Of a stretch of DNA of 64,000 nt, positions 1 through 9,605 are shown one piece after another (position 1 is the first letter of the stretch; every line of letters starts with the position of its first letter). The position numbers and the translations under genes are program-made. The notes under the pieces are model-generated. The model was not told where the DNA came from, ran no database searches, and saw nothing but the letters and a program-made list of their open reading frames with translations. Source of the DNA: Rhodospirillaceae bacterium LM-1 (GTDB lineage Bacteria > Pseudomonadota > Alphaproteobacteria > Rhodospirillales > WMHbin7); assembly GCA_902725215.1 (NCBI GenBank), contig CACUVI010000026.1:186001-250000 (forward strand). The letters run 5' to 3'.

Positions 1-22
1 ATGCTTGCCGTATCCCCGGAAC

Positions 23-697
23 TTACGAGAAGAAATAGCCGCCCATCTGGACCCACCAGGGCTTGGCGTCGCCCACCGTCCAATCCTCGCCGTGGCCCGC
101 AAACAGGCGAACCTCGGGATCGAGCAGGGCAAGCAGCCGGTCGATCGACGATTTCAAGACCACGCCATCGCCGCCGGGCAGATCGGTGCGCCCAACGCCC
201 TGATCAAACAACGTGTCGCCGGTAATCACGAAAGGGCCGAAATCGTAGCAGACGCCGCCCGGCGTATGACCGGGCGTGGTGATCGCCCGCACCCGATGCC
301 CGCCCAAATCAAGAACGGGATCGATCCCCGAAAGCCAAGACAGGTTCCTAGGCAGGCGCACCGGTTGATCGAGCATCGAAGCCGAGAAAGCGGGCTGGGC
401 CTCGATCAGCCGCATTTCGTCGGCATGGGCGATGCAGGGCACGTCTTGCAGGTCCTGCAAATCGGCAACCCCGGCCAGATGGTCGAAATGACCGTGGGTC
501 AGCCAGATGGCCGCCAGCTTACATCCGCCTTCACCCGCGGCCTTGGCGATATCGGGGGCTAGGCCGCCCGGATCGATCACAACCGCGCTGTTGCTGGGCT
601 TGTGACGGACCACATAGGCATTCTCGAACCAAGGCGGATTGGTCACGATGCGCGAAAGTCTAAGATCGCCGAAATCGAAGTCGCTGCGATAGGTCAT
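23..697 (-). CDS. MBL-fold metallohydrolase (glyoxalase II-like)
   Basis: Protein of 224 residues of the metallo-beta-lactamase fold. The metal-binding motif THGHFDH lies at about residues 67-73, followed by a TPGHTPGG histidine, a GDTLF aspartate and a late AGHG histidine, so the full two-metal site is present. Such proteins hydrolyse thioesters (hydroxyacylglutathione type) or related esters in the cytoplasm; the true substrate cannot be read here. The ATG at 697 is preferred over an upstream ATG at 739 because GAGGA sits 5-6 bases before it. It follows rpsU on the same strand but is separated from it by a terminator, so it probably has its own promoter. Confidence 0.85.
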   Translation of the reverse strand: MTYRSDFDFGDLRLSRIVTNPPWFENAYVVRHKPSNSAVVIDPGGLAPDIAKAAGEGGCKLAAIWLTHGHFDHLAGVADLQDLQDVPCIAHADEMRLIEAQPAFSASMLDQPVRLPRNLSWLSGIDPVLDLGGHRVRAITTPGHTPGGVCYDFGPFVITGDTLFDQGVGRTDLPGGDGVVLKSSIDRLLALLDPEVRLFAGHGEDWTVGDAKPWWVQMGGYFFS

Positions 698-737
698 GTC
701 GTTCCTCGTGAAATGCCGCCCAGCATAGCCCTTGCGC

Positions 738-775
738 AAAAAAACCGAAAGCCCCGGTCCTTGCGGATCGGGGCT
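738..775 (-). terminator. Intrinsic terminator of rpsU
   Basis: On the minus strand an 11-base stem (AGCCCCGATCC paired with GGACCGGGGCT, one imperfect pair) with a 4-base loop is followed by TTTCGG and then a run of seven T. It lies 33 bases after the rpsU stop codon. Confidence 0.8.
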
Positions 776-807
776 GTCATGCTTTTCCTTGCGGGAAGGA
801 AGATGGG

Positions 808-1011
808 TTAGAAGCCTTCGCGCTCCAGGCGCTTGCGCTCCAGCTTGCGGGCGCGGCGAACGGCTTCGGCCTTTTCGCGGGCCTTGCGTTCAGAGGGCTT
901 CTCGAAATTGCGACGCAGCTTCATCTCGCGGAAGATCCCCTCGCGCTGCATCTTTTTCTTGAGCGCCTTAAGGGCCTGATCAACATTGTTGTCACGGACG
1001 AGAACCTGCAC
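808..1011 (-). CDS. rpsU: 30S ribosomal protein S21
   Basis: Small basic protein of 67 residues with the S21 signature: it opens [20 protein letters not shown] and ends in an Arg/Lys/Glu-rich helix. S21 binds the platform of the 30S subunit and helps mRNA base-pair with the anti-Shine-Dalgarno. I place the start at the GTG at 1009-1011: family members begin MQVLVRD and a GGAG lies 9 bases upstream. A TTG two codons earlier is possible but only 3 bases from the same GGAG. A sigma70-type promoter lies upstream and a strong terminator downstream, so it looks monocistronic. Confidence 0.95.
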   Translation of the reverse strand: MQVLVRDNNVDQALKALKKKMQREGIFREMKLRRNFEKPSERKAREKAEAVRRARKLERKRLEREGF

Positions 1012-1077
1012 GGGCAACCGCTCCTTCCAAAAGCAAAACCGCCCCCAGGCCGCCCCATGCGTCCTGGAAAGGCGGGG

Positions 1078-1106
1078 TTTCTAGCACAGGTAATCGGGCT
1101 TGCCAA
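1078..1106 (-). promoter_or_regulatory. Putative sigma70 promoter of rpsU
   Basis: Minus strand: TTGGCA (1101-1106), 17-base spacer, TAGAAA (1078-1083). This would give an rpsU leader of about 60 bases. Call rests on hexamers and spacing only. Confidence 0.5.
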
Positions 1107-1112
1107 GCTGAC

Positions 1113-1559
1113 TTATTCAAGATTCTTCGCCAGCAGCAGCGCCGGACGGCCCGGACCGTAATAATCTGGCCGAAAACCGGCCTTCTTGAAGCCTGCCTGT
1201 TCGTAAAGTCCTTGGGCGGCTTGGTTGGTTTCCTCGACCTCGAGGAACAATCGCCCGGCCCCTCGGGAAATCATGATCCGCAGGGCCTGATCGAGCAGGG
1301 CTTGCCCCAGATGCTGGCGGCGATGCGCCGGGCGAACCGCAAAATGCAGGATTTCGCCCTCGTCGGCTGCCAAGCGGATCAAGATGAAACCCAAAGGATC
1401 GCCGCCCGCGCGAGCCAACAAGGCCATCACGCCGGGTTGGGCCAGAAGGGTGGCGAAGGCGGCCCCGTTCCAGGGATCGGCGGCACTTTCCTTGTGGATG
1501 GCGGCCAAGGTAAAGGCATAGGCCGGACCCGCCAGATCGATATCGATTTCGCTTATCAT
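1113..1559 (-). CDS. rimI: GNAT acetyltransferase, RimI-like
   Basis: Protein of 148 residues with the GNAT fold. The acetyl-CoA motif A region reads HFAVRPAHRRQHLGQALLDQ (about residues 72-91, matching the R/Q-x-x-G-x-G/A loop), followed by the RimI-like stretch LEVEETNQAAQGLYEQAGF. RimI acetylates the N-terminal alanine of ribosomal protein S18. In many bacteria rimI follows tsaB; here it follows the cytochrome c' gene by 39 bases on the same strand, so it may be co-transcribed with it. Only one start fits and its ribosome binding site is weak. A general GNAT with another substrate is possible. Confidence 0.8.
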   Translation of the reverse strand: MISEIDIDLAGPAYAFTLAAIHKESAADPWNGAAFATLLAQPGVMALLARAGGDPLGFILIRLAADEGEILHFAVRPAHRRQHLGQALLDQALRIMISRGAGRLFLEVEETNQAAQGLYEQAGFKKAGFRPDYYGPGRPALLLAKNLE

Positions 1560-1598
1560 TTCTATGGCGTCATCTCGCTGGCGGGACCGGAATGGCTC

Positions 1599-2057
1599 TT
1601 ACTTTTCCTTGAAATCGTCGTGGCAGGCCTTGCAAGCCTTGCCGACGTCGGGAACGGCCGCCTTCACGCCATCCAGATTGCCCGCCTTGGCGGCGTCGGC
1701 CAGCTTGGCGGCCGCCGTCTGGAAGGCCGTCATTTTGGCCTTGAAATCATCGGGCTTGGACCAGATTTCCGGCTTGGCCTTCGATCCCTCCACCTTCTCG
1801 GAACCCGCCGGGAACACTTCGCCCGCCATCGGCGCCACCGCGCTTAGGCGTGCGCCCAGAACGGCGATGCGGGCGGCGTCCAGCTGCACCTTGCCGTCGG
1901 CGAAACCGGCCATCGGGCCGAAGCTGGACTTGATCACTTGAAACACGCCCTTGCGCAGGGCCAAAACTTCATCGGGTTTCTGCTGGGCCTGGGCGGGCGC
2001 GCTGGCGATGGCGGCAAGCAGGCTGGCGGCCAAGGCCGCCTTCAAGGAACGACGCAT
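1599..2057 (-). CDS. Cytochrome c'
   Basis: Periplasmic c-type cytochrome of 152 residues. A cleavable signal peptide (RRSLKAALAASLLAAIASAPAQA) precedes a mature four-helix protein, and the single haem-binding motif CKACH lies seven residues from the C-terminus, the diagnostic position for cytochrome c'. Members bind NO or CO at a five-coordinate haem and are thought to protect against NO. The ATG at 2057 is chosen because AGGAGG sits 8 bases upstream and the signal peptide begins there; longer readings add 25 unlikely residues. A TTGACA-N18-AGATAT promoter lies just upstream. Confidence 0.92.
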   Translation of the reverse strand: MRRSLKAALAASLLAAIASAPAQAQQKPDEVLALRKGVFQVIKSSFGPMAGFADGKVQLDAARIAVLGARLSAVAPMAGEVFPAGSEKVEGSKAKPEIWSKPDDFKAKMTAFQTAAAKLADAAKAGNLDGVKAAVPDVGKACKACHDDFKEK

Positions 2058-2107
2058 GCGATATCCTCCTAGCTGGTCAAAATGCATTGAACAGGAACCC
2101 CTGCCCC

Positions 2108-2137
2108 ATATCTCGGCTGCGCCAAGGCACATGTCAA
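2108..2137 (-). promoter_or_regulatory. Putative sigma70 promoter of cytochrome c' gene
   Basis: Minus strand: perfect TTGACA (2132-2137), 18-base spacer, AGATAT (2108-2113), about 50 bases before the cytochrome c' start codon. Confidence 0.55.
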
Positions 2138-2205
2138 GCGCCTCTCGCCATGACAGACCGGATCGGCTATATCACCGATGACGTATGTATTCGGAGGGAC
2201 GGGCC

Positions 2206-2790
2206 TTGTCAGCGATCAAATCACTTTGCGTCTTCTGCGGTTCGTCGGCGGGCAAGCAGCCCGCCATGGCCGACATGGCGTACAAGCTGGGGGCCAATCT
2301 GGCCGCCCACGGCATCAAGCTGATCTATGGCGGCGGCAATGTCGGGCTGATGGGCAAGGTTGCCCAGGGCGTGATGGACAATGGCGGGCATGTCACCGGC
2401 GTCATCCCCGAACATCTGTTAAAAATGGAAGTAGGCCATACCGGCCTTTCGGAGCTGGTGGTGGTGGACAGCATGCACAGCCGCAAGGCCCGCATGTTCG
2501 AACTGGCCGATGCCTTCGCCGTCCTGCCGGGCGGCTTGGGCACCTTGGACGAAACCTTCGAGATCCTGACTTGGAAGCAGTTGGGCCTGCATGGCAAGCC
2601 GGTGGTGCTGGTCGATGGCTTCGGCTTTTGGGATCCGCTGCTGGTCCTGATCGCTTCGATGATCGATGGCGGCTTTGTAGCGCCGCGCCACCGCGACCTG
2701 TTTACGGTGGCCCAAAGCGTCGAAGAGGTCATTCCCCTGGCCATGGCTTCGACGACGCCCAGCGCCGTAAACCGGGCCGACTTGTTTTAA
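2206..2790 (+). CDS. LOG family protein (TIGR00730; nucleoside 5'-monophosphate phosphoribohydrolase)
   Basis: Rossmann-fold protein of 194 residues with the family signature PGGLGTLDE at about residue 109 and an N-terminal CVFCGSS. Plant and bacterial LOG proteins release free cytokinin or nucleobase from nucleoside 5'-monophosphates; bacterial housekeeping members probably act in nucleotide salvage. A TTG start at 2206 is preferred: GGAGGG ends 7 bases before it and the conserved region begins immediately after. An in-frame ATG at 2185 has no ribosome binding site. Divergent from the cytochrome c' gene and 85 bases before the c-di-GMP protein. Confidence 0.88.
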   Translation: MSAIKSLCVFCGSSAGKQPAMADMAYKLGANLAAHGIKLIYGGGNVGLMGKVAQGVMDNGGHVTGVIPEHLLKMEVGHTGLSELVVVDSMHSRKARMFELADAFAVLPGGLGTLDETFEILTWKQLGLHGKPVVLVDGFGFWDPLLVLIASMIDGGFVAPRHRDLFTVAQSVEEVIPLAMASTTPSAVNRADLF

Positions 2791-2875
2791 ACCTGCGATC
2801 TTTAGGGGTATTCCGGGCTTGCCCTGCAAATTTTCTGGCCTTAAGGTTTCCGCAGTTTGGAAGAAATCTAGGATC

Positions 2876-5800
2876 ATGGGCGGCAAGAATCCCCAACGGC
2901 TGGAAAAATGGATTAAGATTCTTGGCCTGGGCTTGGCCCTGCTCGTCACCCTTTTGACGTGCCTGCTGATCTATTACGAACGCACGCTGATCCGTGATGC
3001 CGCCTATGTGGAAACCCGCGATCAGGCTAGGCTTTACAAGGCCTATACCGAGCAGACGTTGGGCACACTAGACCAAATTCTGACCTTCATGATCGAGCTT
3101 GAGCAGAACCCCGACTTGGCCGATGCCAAGCGGAACATCGACGCCATCATGAAGCAGCGCAAGGAGATCTCTCCTATCGCCATCAACATCGCCATTGCCG
3201 ACAAGACTGGGATTATTCAACACCGCACCTTTGAAGGATCGACCACGAGCAGCATCGCCGAGCGCGAACATTTCAAGGCGCATCGCGATGGCTTGATCGA
3301 CGGGCTGTTCGTAACCCAGGCCATTCCTTATTTGAACGACAAGACCAAGTTCATGTTTCTTCTAAGCCGCAAACTGGTGGACAAAGAAGGCCAGTTCGCG
3401 GGCGTGGTCAGCGTGATGGTTGACTGCCTGGATTTCAGCACCACCTTCAGCCGCCAACAAATGAGCCAGGGCGGTTCGATGGGGCTTTTTCACACCGACG
3501 GCGGCAAGCTGATGGTGCGGGTTCCTTATCGCGCCGAATCAATCGGCCAGGCGCCAAAGCCGATGGTTCTGTTCGCCCAGTCCGACCGCCGCGAGGAAAA
3601 TCTGATCGACGTCTCGCCCATCGACGGCATCGAAAGGCTGGTCGGCCAAGTGAAGCTGGACAATTTTCCGGTGATCGTCTCGGTGACGCAGAATTACAGC
3701 AATGTCATGGCGCCGTGGCGCTTGAAGGCCATGATCGGCGCGATCCTCTGGCTGCTTATGATGGCGGCGATCTTCTTTACCGTGCGGGTGCTGACCAACC
3801 GCCTGAAGGCCCAGCGGCTGGTGCAGCGCCAGTTGGAAGACACACAGATCCGCGCCAAGATCGGCGGCTGGACATGGGAAATCGCTTCGGATCGCCTGAT
3901 CTGGAACGACCAAACCTACCGCATCTTCGGCTTGACCCCCGGCGAACCTATGTGGAAGCGCGCTTTTTTCAGGCGCATTCACCAAGATGACCTGCCAAGG
4001 TTGGAGCGCCGGTTGAAGGACGCCATCGAATGCGGTGGCAACTACCAAATCGAATACCGTGCCTGTCATGAGAATGGCGACTGGCTGCAAATCGCTTCGC
4101 AAGGCGAGATCGTGCGCGACGCCCAGGGGCAAGTGGTGCGACTGCAAGGCGTGCTTCAGGACATCACCGACCGCTTTCGCACCGAACAGCGCTTGGCCGA
4201 ACTGTTAGAGCTGAACCAACGCATCATTTCCGCCTCGCCCCTGGGCATTGCCGTCTATCGCGCCGACGGCCAATGCGTTCTGGCCAATCTGGCCTTGGCA
4301 CGTTTTGCGGGCACCACCATCGACCAGTTGCAGCAGCAGAACTTTCTGACCCTTGCCTCCTGGCGGGAATCCGGCATGCGCGACGCGGCGCTGCGCGTTC
4401 TGGACAGCGGCATCGCCGAGGAAATGGAGGCCCACGCCATGTCCACGTTCGGCGTGGAAGTGTGGTTGTCTTGCCGCTTTGCCCGCTTTACCAGCGGCGA
4501 CGGCTTTCACCTTTTGATGCTGGCCGAGGATATCGGCGCCAAACGCAAGGCCGAGGCGGAATTGCGCCTAGCCGCCAGCGTCTACACCAACACCATCGAG
4601 GGCATCGTGGTCACCGACAAGAGCGGCGTCATTCTATCGGTCAATCCTGCCTTTACGGAAATTACCGGCTATACGGCAGAAGAGGCGATCGGCCAAACGC
4701 CGCGCATCTTGAAATCCGAACATCACGACGAGCAATTCTACGTCCAGATGTGGAAGACGTTGGCCGAGACGGGCAGCTGGCAAGGCGAGCTTTGGAACCG
4801 CCGCAAGAACGGCGAGGCCTTCTTGGAATGGCAGAGCATTACCGCCATCACCGACGATCAGGGCGCGCCAGTTCGCTATGTCGCCGTCTTCAACGACGTG
4901 ACCGAACTGCGCATGAAAAACGAGCGCATCAAGCATCAGGCCTATCACGACGCGCTGACCGGCTTGCCTAATCGCATGCTTTTGCAAGATCGCCTGGACC
5001 ATGCCATCGACGTGGCCAGACGGGACCGCACGCATCTGGCCTTGCTGTTTCTCGACCTTGACCGCTTCAAGACCATCAATGACAGCCTGGGTCACGATGT
5101 CGGCGATCTTTTGTTGCAGGCGGTGGCGGACCGTCTGCGCTCCTGCATCCGCAAAAGCGACACCCTGGCCCGTTTGGGCGGCGACGAATTCGTGCTGGTC
5201 CTTTCCTATTTTTCGAACACCGCCGAAGTGGCCCATGTCGCCGAGAAGATCATCCACGAGCTGGTGCAGCCATTGACGCTTGAAGGCCATCAGATCCACG
5301 TCACGACCAGCGTCGGCATAGCGCTTTTTCCCGAAGATGGGCTGGACGCGAAGGCGCTGATGAAGAATGCCGATACCGCCATGTATCAAGCCAAGGCGGC
5401 GGGCCGCAACGCCTTTCGCTTCTTCGACACCAGCATGAATTCAAGGGCGCTGGAGCGGCTTGACCTTGAGACGCATCTGAGAAGCGCCGTCGAGCGCTTG
5501 GAGTTCGAGCTCTATTTCCAGCCCAAGGTGTTGCTGGCGACCGGCGAACCCGCAGGCGCCGAGGCCTTGATCCGCTGGCGCCATCCCGAACGGGGGCTGG
5601 TGCCGCCCAACGATTTCATCCCGCTGGCCGAGGAGACCGGCCTGATCGTTCCCATCGGCGAATGGGCCTTGCGCGAGGCCTGCCGCCTGACCGCCATCTG
5701 GACGTCGAACGGTTTGTTGAATGGGCATGTGGCGGTCAATCTGTCGGCGCGCCAACTTCAGCATCTGCATTTGATGGAAACCATCGACAAGGCGCTGAAG

Positions 5801-6235
5801 GCCAGCGGCGCCGACCCTAGGCGGATTGAAATCGAACTGACCGAATCGGTCGTCATGTCCAATCCTGGAGAGGCGGTCGCCATCTTGAGCGAATTGCGCG
5901 AGCGAGGATTTTCCATCGCCGTCGATGATTTCGGCACCGGCTATTCCAGCCTGAGCTATTTGAAGCGCTTGCCGATTTCTTCCTTGAAGATCGACCGCTC
6001 CTTCGTCAAGGACCTGCCCGGCGACGCCGACGACGCCGCCATTGCCAAAGCCATTCTCGACCTGTCGCGCTCGCTGGGCCTGCTGACCGTTGCCGAAGGC
6101 ATCGAAACAGCCGAACAGGCCAGCTATCTGGCGGCGCTTGGATGCCAGCTGGCGCAAGGCTATTACTTCGCCAAGCCCATGCCGGTGGACCAGTTCGAAG
6201 AGTGGCTGCGCGCTAGGCAAAAGGTCGATGCTTAG
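2876..6235 (+). CDS. Membrane PAS-GGDEF-EAL protein with periplasmic sensor domain
   Basis: Protein of 1119 residues for c-di-GMP turnover. Order: transmembrane segment (about 11-33), periplasmic double-Cache-like region (about 34-284), second transmembrane segment (about 285-305), three PAS domains (about 320-680), GGDEF (about 685-852) and EAL (about 860-1115). The cyclase site RLGGDEF is intact and an inhibitory I-site RKSD lies five residues before it. The EAL part keeps EALIRW, DDFGTGYSSLSYL, LKIDRSFV and AEGIET, so both activities may be real. Start at the ATG at 2876, with AGGA a few bases upstream; a start at 2819 would add a non-conserved tail. Ends 6 bases from the convergent metY fusion. 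Confidence 0.93.
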   Translation: MGGKNPQRLEKWIKILGLGLALLVTLLTCLLIYYERTLIRDAAYVETRDQARLYKAYTEQTLGTLDQILTFMIELEQNPDLADAKRNIDAIMKQRKEISPIAINIAIADKTGIIQHRTFEGSTTSSIAEREHFKAHRDGLIDGLFVTQAIPYLNDKTKFMFLLSRKLVDKEGQFAGVVSVMVDCLDFSTTFSRQQMSQGGSMGLFHTDGGKLMVRVPYRAESIGQAPKPMVLFAQSDRREENLIDVSPIDGIERLVGQVKLDNFPVIVSVTQNYSNVMAPWRLKAMIGAILWLLMMAAIFFTVRVLTNRLKAQRLVQRQLEDTQIRAKIGGWTWEIASDRLIWNDQTYRIFGLTPGEPMWKRAFFRRIHQDDLPRLERRLKDAIECGGNYQIEYRACHENGDWLQIASQGEIVRDAQGQVVRLQGVLQDITDRFRTEQRLAELLELNQRIISASPLGIAVYRADGQCVLANLALARFAGTTIDQLQQQNFLTLASWRESGMRDAALRVLDSGIAEEMEAHAMSTFGVEVWLSCRFARFTSGDGFHLLMLAEDIGAKRKAEAELRLAASVYTNTIEGIVVTDKSGVILSVNPAFTEITGYTAEEAIGQTPRILKSEHHDEQFYVQMWKTLAETGSWQGELWNRRKNGEAFLEWQSITAITDDQGAPVRYVAVFNDVTELRMKNERIKHQAYHDALTGLPNRMLLQDRLDHAIDVARRDRTHLALLFLDLDRFKTINDSLGHDVGDLLLQAVADRLRSCIRKSDTLARLGGDEFVLVLSYFSNTAEVAHVAEKIIHELVQPLTLEGHQIHVTTSVGIALFPEDGLDAKALMKNADTAMYQAKAAGRNAFRFFDTSMNSRALERLDLETHLRSAVERLEFELYFQPKVLLATGEPAGAEALIRWRHPERGLVPPNDFIPLAEETGLIVPIGEWALREACRLTAIWTSNGLLNGHVAVNLSARQLQHLHLMETIDKALKASGADPRRIEIELTESVVMSNPGEAVAILSELRERGFSIAVDDFGTGYSSLSYLKRLPISSLKIDRSFVKDLPGDADDAAIAKAILDLSRSLGLLTVAEGIETAEQASYLAALGCQLAQGYYFAKPMPVDQFEEWLRARQKVDA

Positions 6236-6241
6236 CGGGTT

Positions 6242-8068
6242 TTACACGCGCCTGAGGGCCTGATCCAAATCGCGAATCAAATCGTCGGCGCTTTCAATGC
6301 CAATCGACAGGCGCAACACGTCGGGACCGGCGCCTGAAGCGATCTTTTGCTCGTCGGAAAGCTGGCGATGCGTTGTCGATGCCGGATGAATGATCAGGCT
6401 GCGAGTATCGCCGATATTGGCCAGATGCGAAAACAGCCGAACCGATTCCACCACCTTGATCCCCGCTTCGAAACCGCCCTTGACCCCGAACGTGAAAACC
6501 GAACCCGGTCCCTTGGGAAAATATTTCTTGGCCAACTGGTGATAGGGATTGGCGGGCAAGCCCGCATAGGAAACCCAGGCCACGCCTGGATGCTTGTCCA
6601 AGAACTCGGCCACCGCCTGCGCATTCTGCACATGACGCTCCATGCGCAAATGCAGCGTTTCAGCGCCGGTCAGGGTGAGAAAGGCGTTCATCGGCGCCAT
6701 GGCGGGGCCGAAATCGCGCAGGGCCACCGCCCGCGCCTTGGTGGTGAAGGCGAAATCGCCGAAAGTTTCAAAGAAGGTCAGGCCGTGATAGGCGGGTTCG
6801 GGTTTCGACAAAGAGGGAAACTTGTCGGAGGCCGCCCAATCGAACTTGCCCGATTCCACCACCGCGCCGCCCACCGAGGTGCCGTGGCCGGAAATGAATT
6901 TGGTGGTTGAATGCACGACCAAATCGGCCCCCCATTCGATGGGGCGGCACAAAAACGGCGTGGCCAAGGTGTTGTCCACGATCAAGGGAATGCCAGCCGA
7001 TTTGGCGATGGCTGAAACCGCCTCGATATCGACCACGATGCCGCCCGGATTGGCCAGCCCTTCGATGAAAATGGCCTTGGTCTTGGAGGTCAGCGCCTTG
7101 CGGAAATTCTCCGGCTCCTTGGGATCGACCAGATGGCAGGTCCAGCCCAGCTTCTTGAAGGACAGCATGAATTGCGTCAGCGAGCCGCCATACAGATTGC
7201 GCGCCGCCAAAAACTCGTCGCCCGGCTCCAGCAGCGTAAAGAAGGTCAGGAACTGCGCGGCATGGCCGGAAGCCGCGCACACCGCGGCTCTGCCGCCCTC
7301 CAAGGTCGCGATGCGCTCTTCCAGGGCCGACACCGTGGGATTGGTCAGTCGCGAATAGATGTAGCCGAAAGTATGCAGATTGAACAAATTAGCCGCGTGA
7401 TCGACATTGTCGAAAACATAGCTGGTGGTCTGATAGATGGGCACGTTGCGCGCCCCAGTCACCGGATCGGGCCTTGCGCCCGCATGCACGGCCAGTGTTT
7501 CAATGCCGAAAGGGACTTTTTCCCCCTCGGCCTCCTTATCTATTTTATCAGCGCTTTGTCCGCGCCTGGGCGCCATGTTGGGAGCGCGCAACGCCTTGCT
7601 TTGCACCAATCCGCTGTTGACGCCGGACCAGGACAATTCGCCGCCCAAACGGCCATATTCGATCTTGGGGCAGCGGTTCATGACGACATTGAGGCCCGCC
7701 GCCTCGGCCCTGGCCCCCGCCTCGTCATTGCGCACGCCCAACTGCATCCACACCACCTTGGCCTTGATCCTGATCGCTTCGTCGGCGATGGGGCCAGCCG
7801 CTTCGGAATTGCGGAAGATGTCGACCATGTCGACGGGTTCCGGAATGTCGGAAAGCTGTCCATACACGGTTTCGCCCAGCAGTTCCTGACCCGCCAGTCC
7901 AGGATTGACCGGAATGGTGCGATAGCCCTTTTCTTGCAGATATTTCATCACGAAAAAGCTGGGCCGGTTCCAATTGGCCGACGCCCCCACCACGGCGATG
8001 GTGCGAACACCCGCCAGAATGGCGCGCAGGTAATCGTCGGCATAGGGGATGACTTCAAGCTGGGCCAT
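6242..8068 (-). CDS. metY: CoA-binding domain fused to O-acetylhomoserine sulfhydrylase (MetY-like)
   Basis: Protein of 608 residues with two parts. Residues 1 to about 150 are a Rossmann CoA-binding domain of the YccU/succinyl-CoA-synthetase-alpha type ([37 protein letters not shown]). After a charged linker, residues about 185-608 are a complete Cys/Met-metabolism PLP enzyme of the O-acetylhomoserine aminocarboxypropyltransferase type ([23 protein letters not shown]; Schiff-base Lys390 in [11 protein letters not shown]). It should make homocysteine from O-acetylhomoserine and sulfide, using the product of MetX encoded at 38-39.5 kb. One uninterrupted frame spans both parts. No terminator is visible between it and rpoN, 26 bases upstream, so read-through is possible. 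Confidence 0.9.
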   Translation of the reverse strand: MAQLEVIPYADDYLRAILAGVRTIAVVGASANWNRPSFFVMKYLQEKGYRTIPVNPGLAGQELLGETVYGQLSDIPEPVDMVDIFRNSEAAGPIADEAIRIKAKVVWMQLGVRNDEAGARAEAAGLNVVMNRCPKIEYGRLGGELSWSGVNSGLVQSKALRAPNMAPRRGQSADKIDKEAEGEKVPFGIETLAVHAGARPDPVTGARNVPIYQTTSYVFDNVDHAANLFNLHTFGYIYSRLTNPTVSALEERIATLEGGRAAVCAASGHAAQFLTFFTLLEPGDEFLAARNLYGGSLTQFMLSFKKLGWTCHLVDPKEPENFRKALTSKTKAIFIEGLANPGGIVVDIEAVSAIAKSAGIPLIVDNTLATPFLCRPIEWGADLVVHSTTKFISGHGTSVGGAVVESGKFDWAASDKFPSLSKPEPAYHGLTFFETFGDFAFTTKARAVALRDFGPAMAPMNAFLTLTGAETLHLRMERHVQNAQAVAEFLDKHPGVAWVSYAGLPANPYHQLAKKYFPKGPGSVFTFGVKGGFEAGIKVVESVRLFSHLANIGDTRSLIIHPASTTHRQLSDEQKIASGAGPDVLRLSIGIESADDLIRDLDQALRRV

Positions 8069-8094
8069 GATGCGCTTCTCCTAGAATCCAATTC

Positions 8095-9594
8095 CTACAG
8101 GCCAATCGATTTTTCGCGCCTTCGCTGCACCGAGGAAGGTATTTTCAGGGACTCGCGGTATTTAGCCACCGTGCGCCTGGCGATGTCGACGCCTTCCTTC
8201 TTCAAGATGTCCACCAGCTTGTCGTCGGACAGAATGTCCTTGGGCGGCTCGGCGTCGATCAGCTCCTTGATGCGATGGCGCACCGATTCGGCTGAATGGG
8301 CGTCGCCGCCGCCGGATGCCGCGATGGATTGGGTGAAGAAATATTTGAGTTCGTAGATGCCGCGCGGGCTTGAAATATACTTGTTCGAGGTGACGCGGCT
8401 GACCGTGCTTTCATGCATGCCGATGACATTGGCGATGTCGCGCAGCACCAAGGGTTTCAGATGCGCCACCCCATGTTCGAAGAAGCCTTCCTGCTGGCGC
8501 ACGATCTCGGTCGCCACCTTCAAGATGGTGGTGGCCCGCTGATGCAGGCTTTTCACCAGCCAGTTGGCCGACTGGAAACGTTCGGCGATGAATTGCTTCT
8601 CGTCCCTGTTCTTGGCGCGCTTGCTGATTTCGGCGTGATAGCGGGTGTTGATCAGCACGCGGGGCAGGGTGTCGTTGTTCAGCTCCACCACCCAGCCGCC
8701 GCCCTTTAAGGGACGCATCAGAACATCGGGAACAATGGCTTGGGTGATTTCATGATCGAAGACTAGGGCGGGCTTGGGATCGAGCGCCCGAATCTCGTTG
8801 ATCATGTCGGCTAGGTCTTCGGCATCGACGGCGCAAATCTTCAGCAGGCCCGCCATGTCGCGTCTCGCCAACAATTCCAGATTGTCCAGCAGGGCCTGCA
8901 TGGCGGGATCCAGCCGGTTCTTGTCTTTCAACTGCAAGGCCAGGCATTCCTTGAGGCTGCGGGCGAATATGCCGGGCGGATCGAAGGCTTGCAGGCAGGC
9001 CAGCACTTTTTCCACGCGCGAAAGCGGGCAGCCCAGGCGAGCGGCCACCTCTTCCAGATTGCCGATCAGCCAACCAGCTTCGTTCAGCATGTCGATCAGA
9101 TGCAGGCCGATCATGCGTTCGCCCGCATTTTGCACATCCAGATTCAACTGGTCGATCAGATGGTCGCGCAGACTTTTCTGACTGGCCACGGTTTGCGCCA
9201 GATCGGACTCGTCATCCAGAAAGTCGGAGCGTCCGCCGCGCCCTTCCCACGAGCCTTGCCAGCCCTCCCCCTCGCCGTCGGAAGCGCTGTCATTGTTGAA
9301 CTGGTTATCAACATCGATATCCAGCTTCGATTCTTCGGTCCCCGGCGCCGTATCGACCAGCGGCTCTTCCGCCCGCTCGCGCTCGGGCGAGGCATTCTGG
9401 CTTTCGGCATCCGAAATTCTGGCGTCCGCCTCGCCATCCTCGCGCTCGAGCAGCGGATTGCGCTCAAGCTCCTGCTCGACATAAGCCGTCAGTTCAAGAT
9501 TGCTGAGTTGTAGGAGCTTGATCGCCTGCTGAAGCTGCGGCGTCATCACCAATGTTTGGGCTTGGCGAAGATCGAGTCTTGGGGCAAGCACCAT
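8095..9594 (-). CDS. rpoN: RNA polymerase sigma-54 factor
   Basis: Protein of 499 residues. The glutamine/leucine-rich region I (LRQAQTLVMTPQLQQAIKLL, about residues 8-27) binds enhancer-dependent activators; a variable acidic region II follows; the core-binding and DNA-binding parts end with the RpoN box ARRTVAKYRE at about residue 472. It directs nitrogen, hydrogen and motility promoters through GG/GC elements. It lies 11 bases after lptB as last member of the rnd/kdsD-lptCAB-rpoN arrangement seen in many proteobacteria. The hpf gene that often follows rpoN is absent; the MetY fusion is there instead. Confidence 0.97.
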   Translation of the reverse strand: MVLAPRLDLRQAQTLVMTPQLQQAIKLLQLSNLELTAYVEQELERNPLLEREDGEADARISDAESQNASPERERAEEPLVDTAPGTEESKLDIDVDNQFNNDSASDGEGEGWQGSWEGRGGRSDFLDDESDLAQTVASQKSLRDHLIDQLNLDVQNAGERMIGLHLIDMLNEAGWLIGNLEEVAARLGCPLSRVEKVLACLQAFDPPGIFARSLKECLALQLKDKNRLDPAMQALLDNLELLARRDMAGLLKICAVDAEDLADMINEIRALDPKPALVFDHEITQAIVPDVLMRPLKGGGWVVELNNDTLPRVLINTRYHAEISKRAKNRDEKQFIAERFQSANWLVKSLHQRATTILKVATEIVRQQEGFFEHGVAHLKPLVLRDIANVIGMHESTVSRVTSNKYISSPRGIYELKYFFTQSIAASGGGDAHSAESVRHRIKELIDAEPPKDILSDDKLVDILKKEGVDIARRTVAKYRESLKIPSSVQRRREKSIGL

Positions 9595-9605
9595 GTCTTG
9601 CTCTC

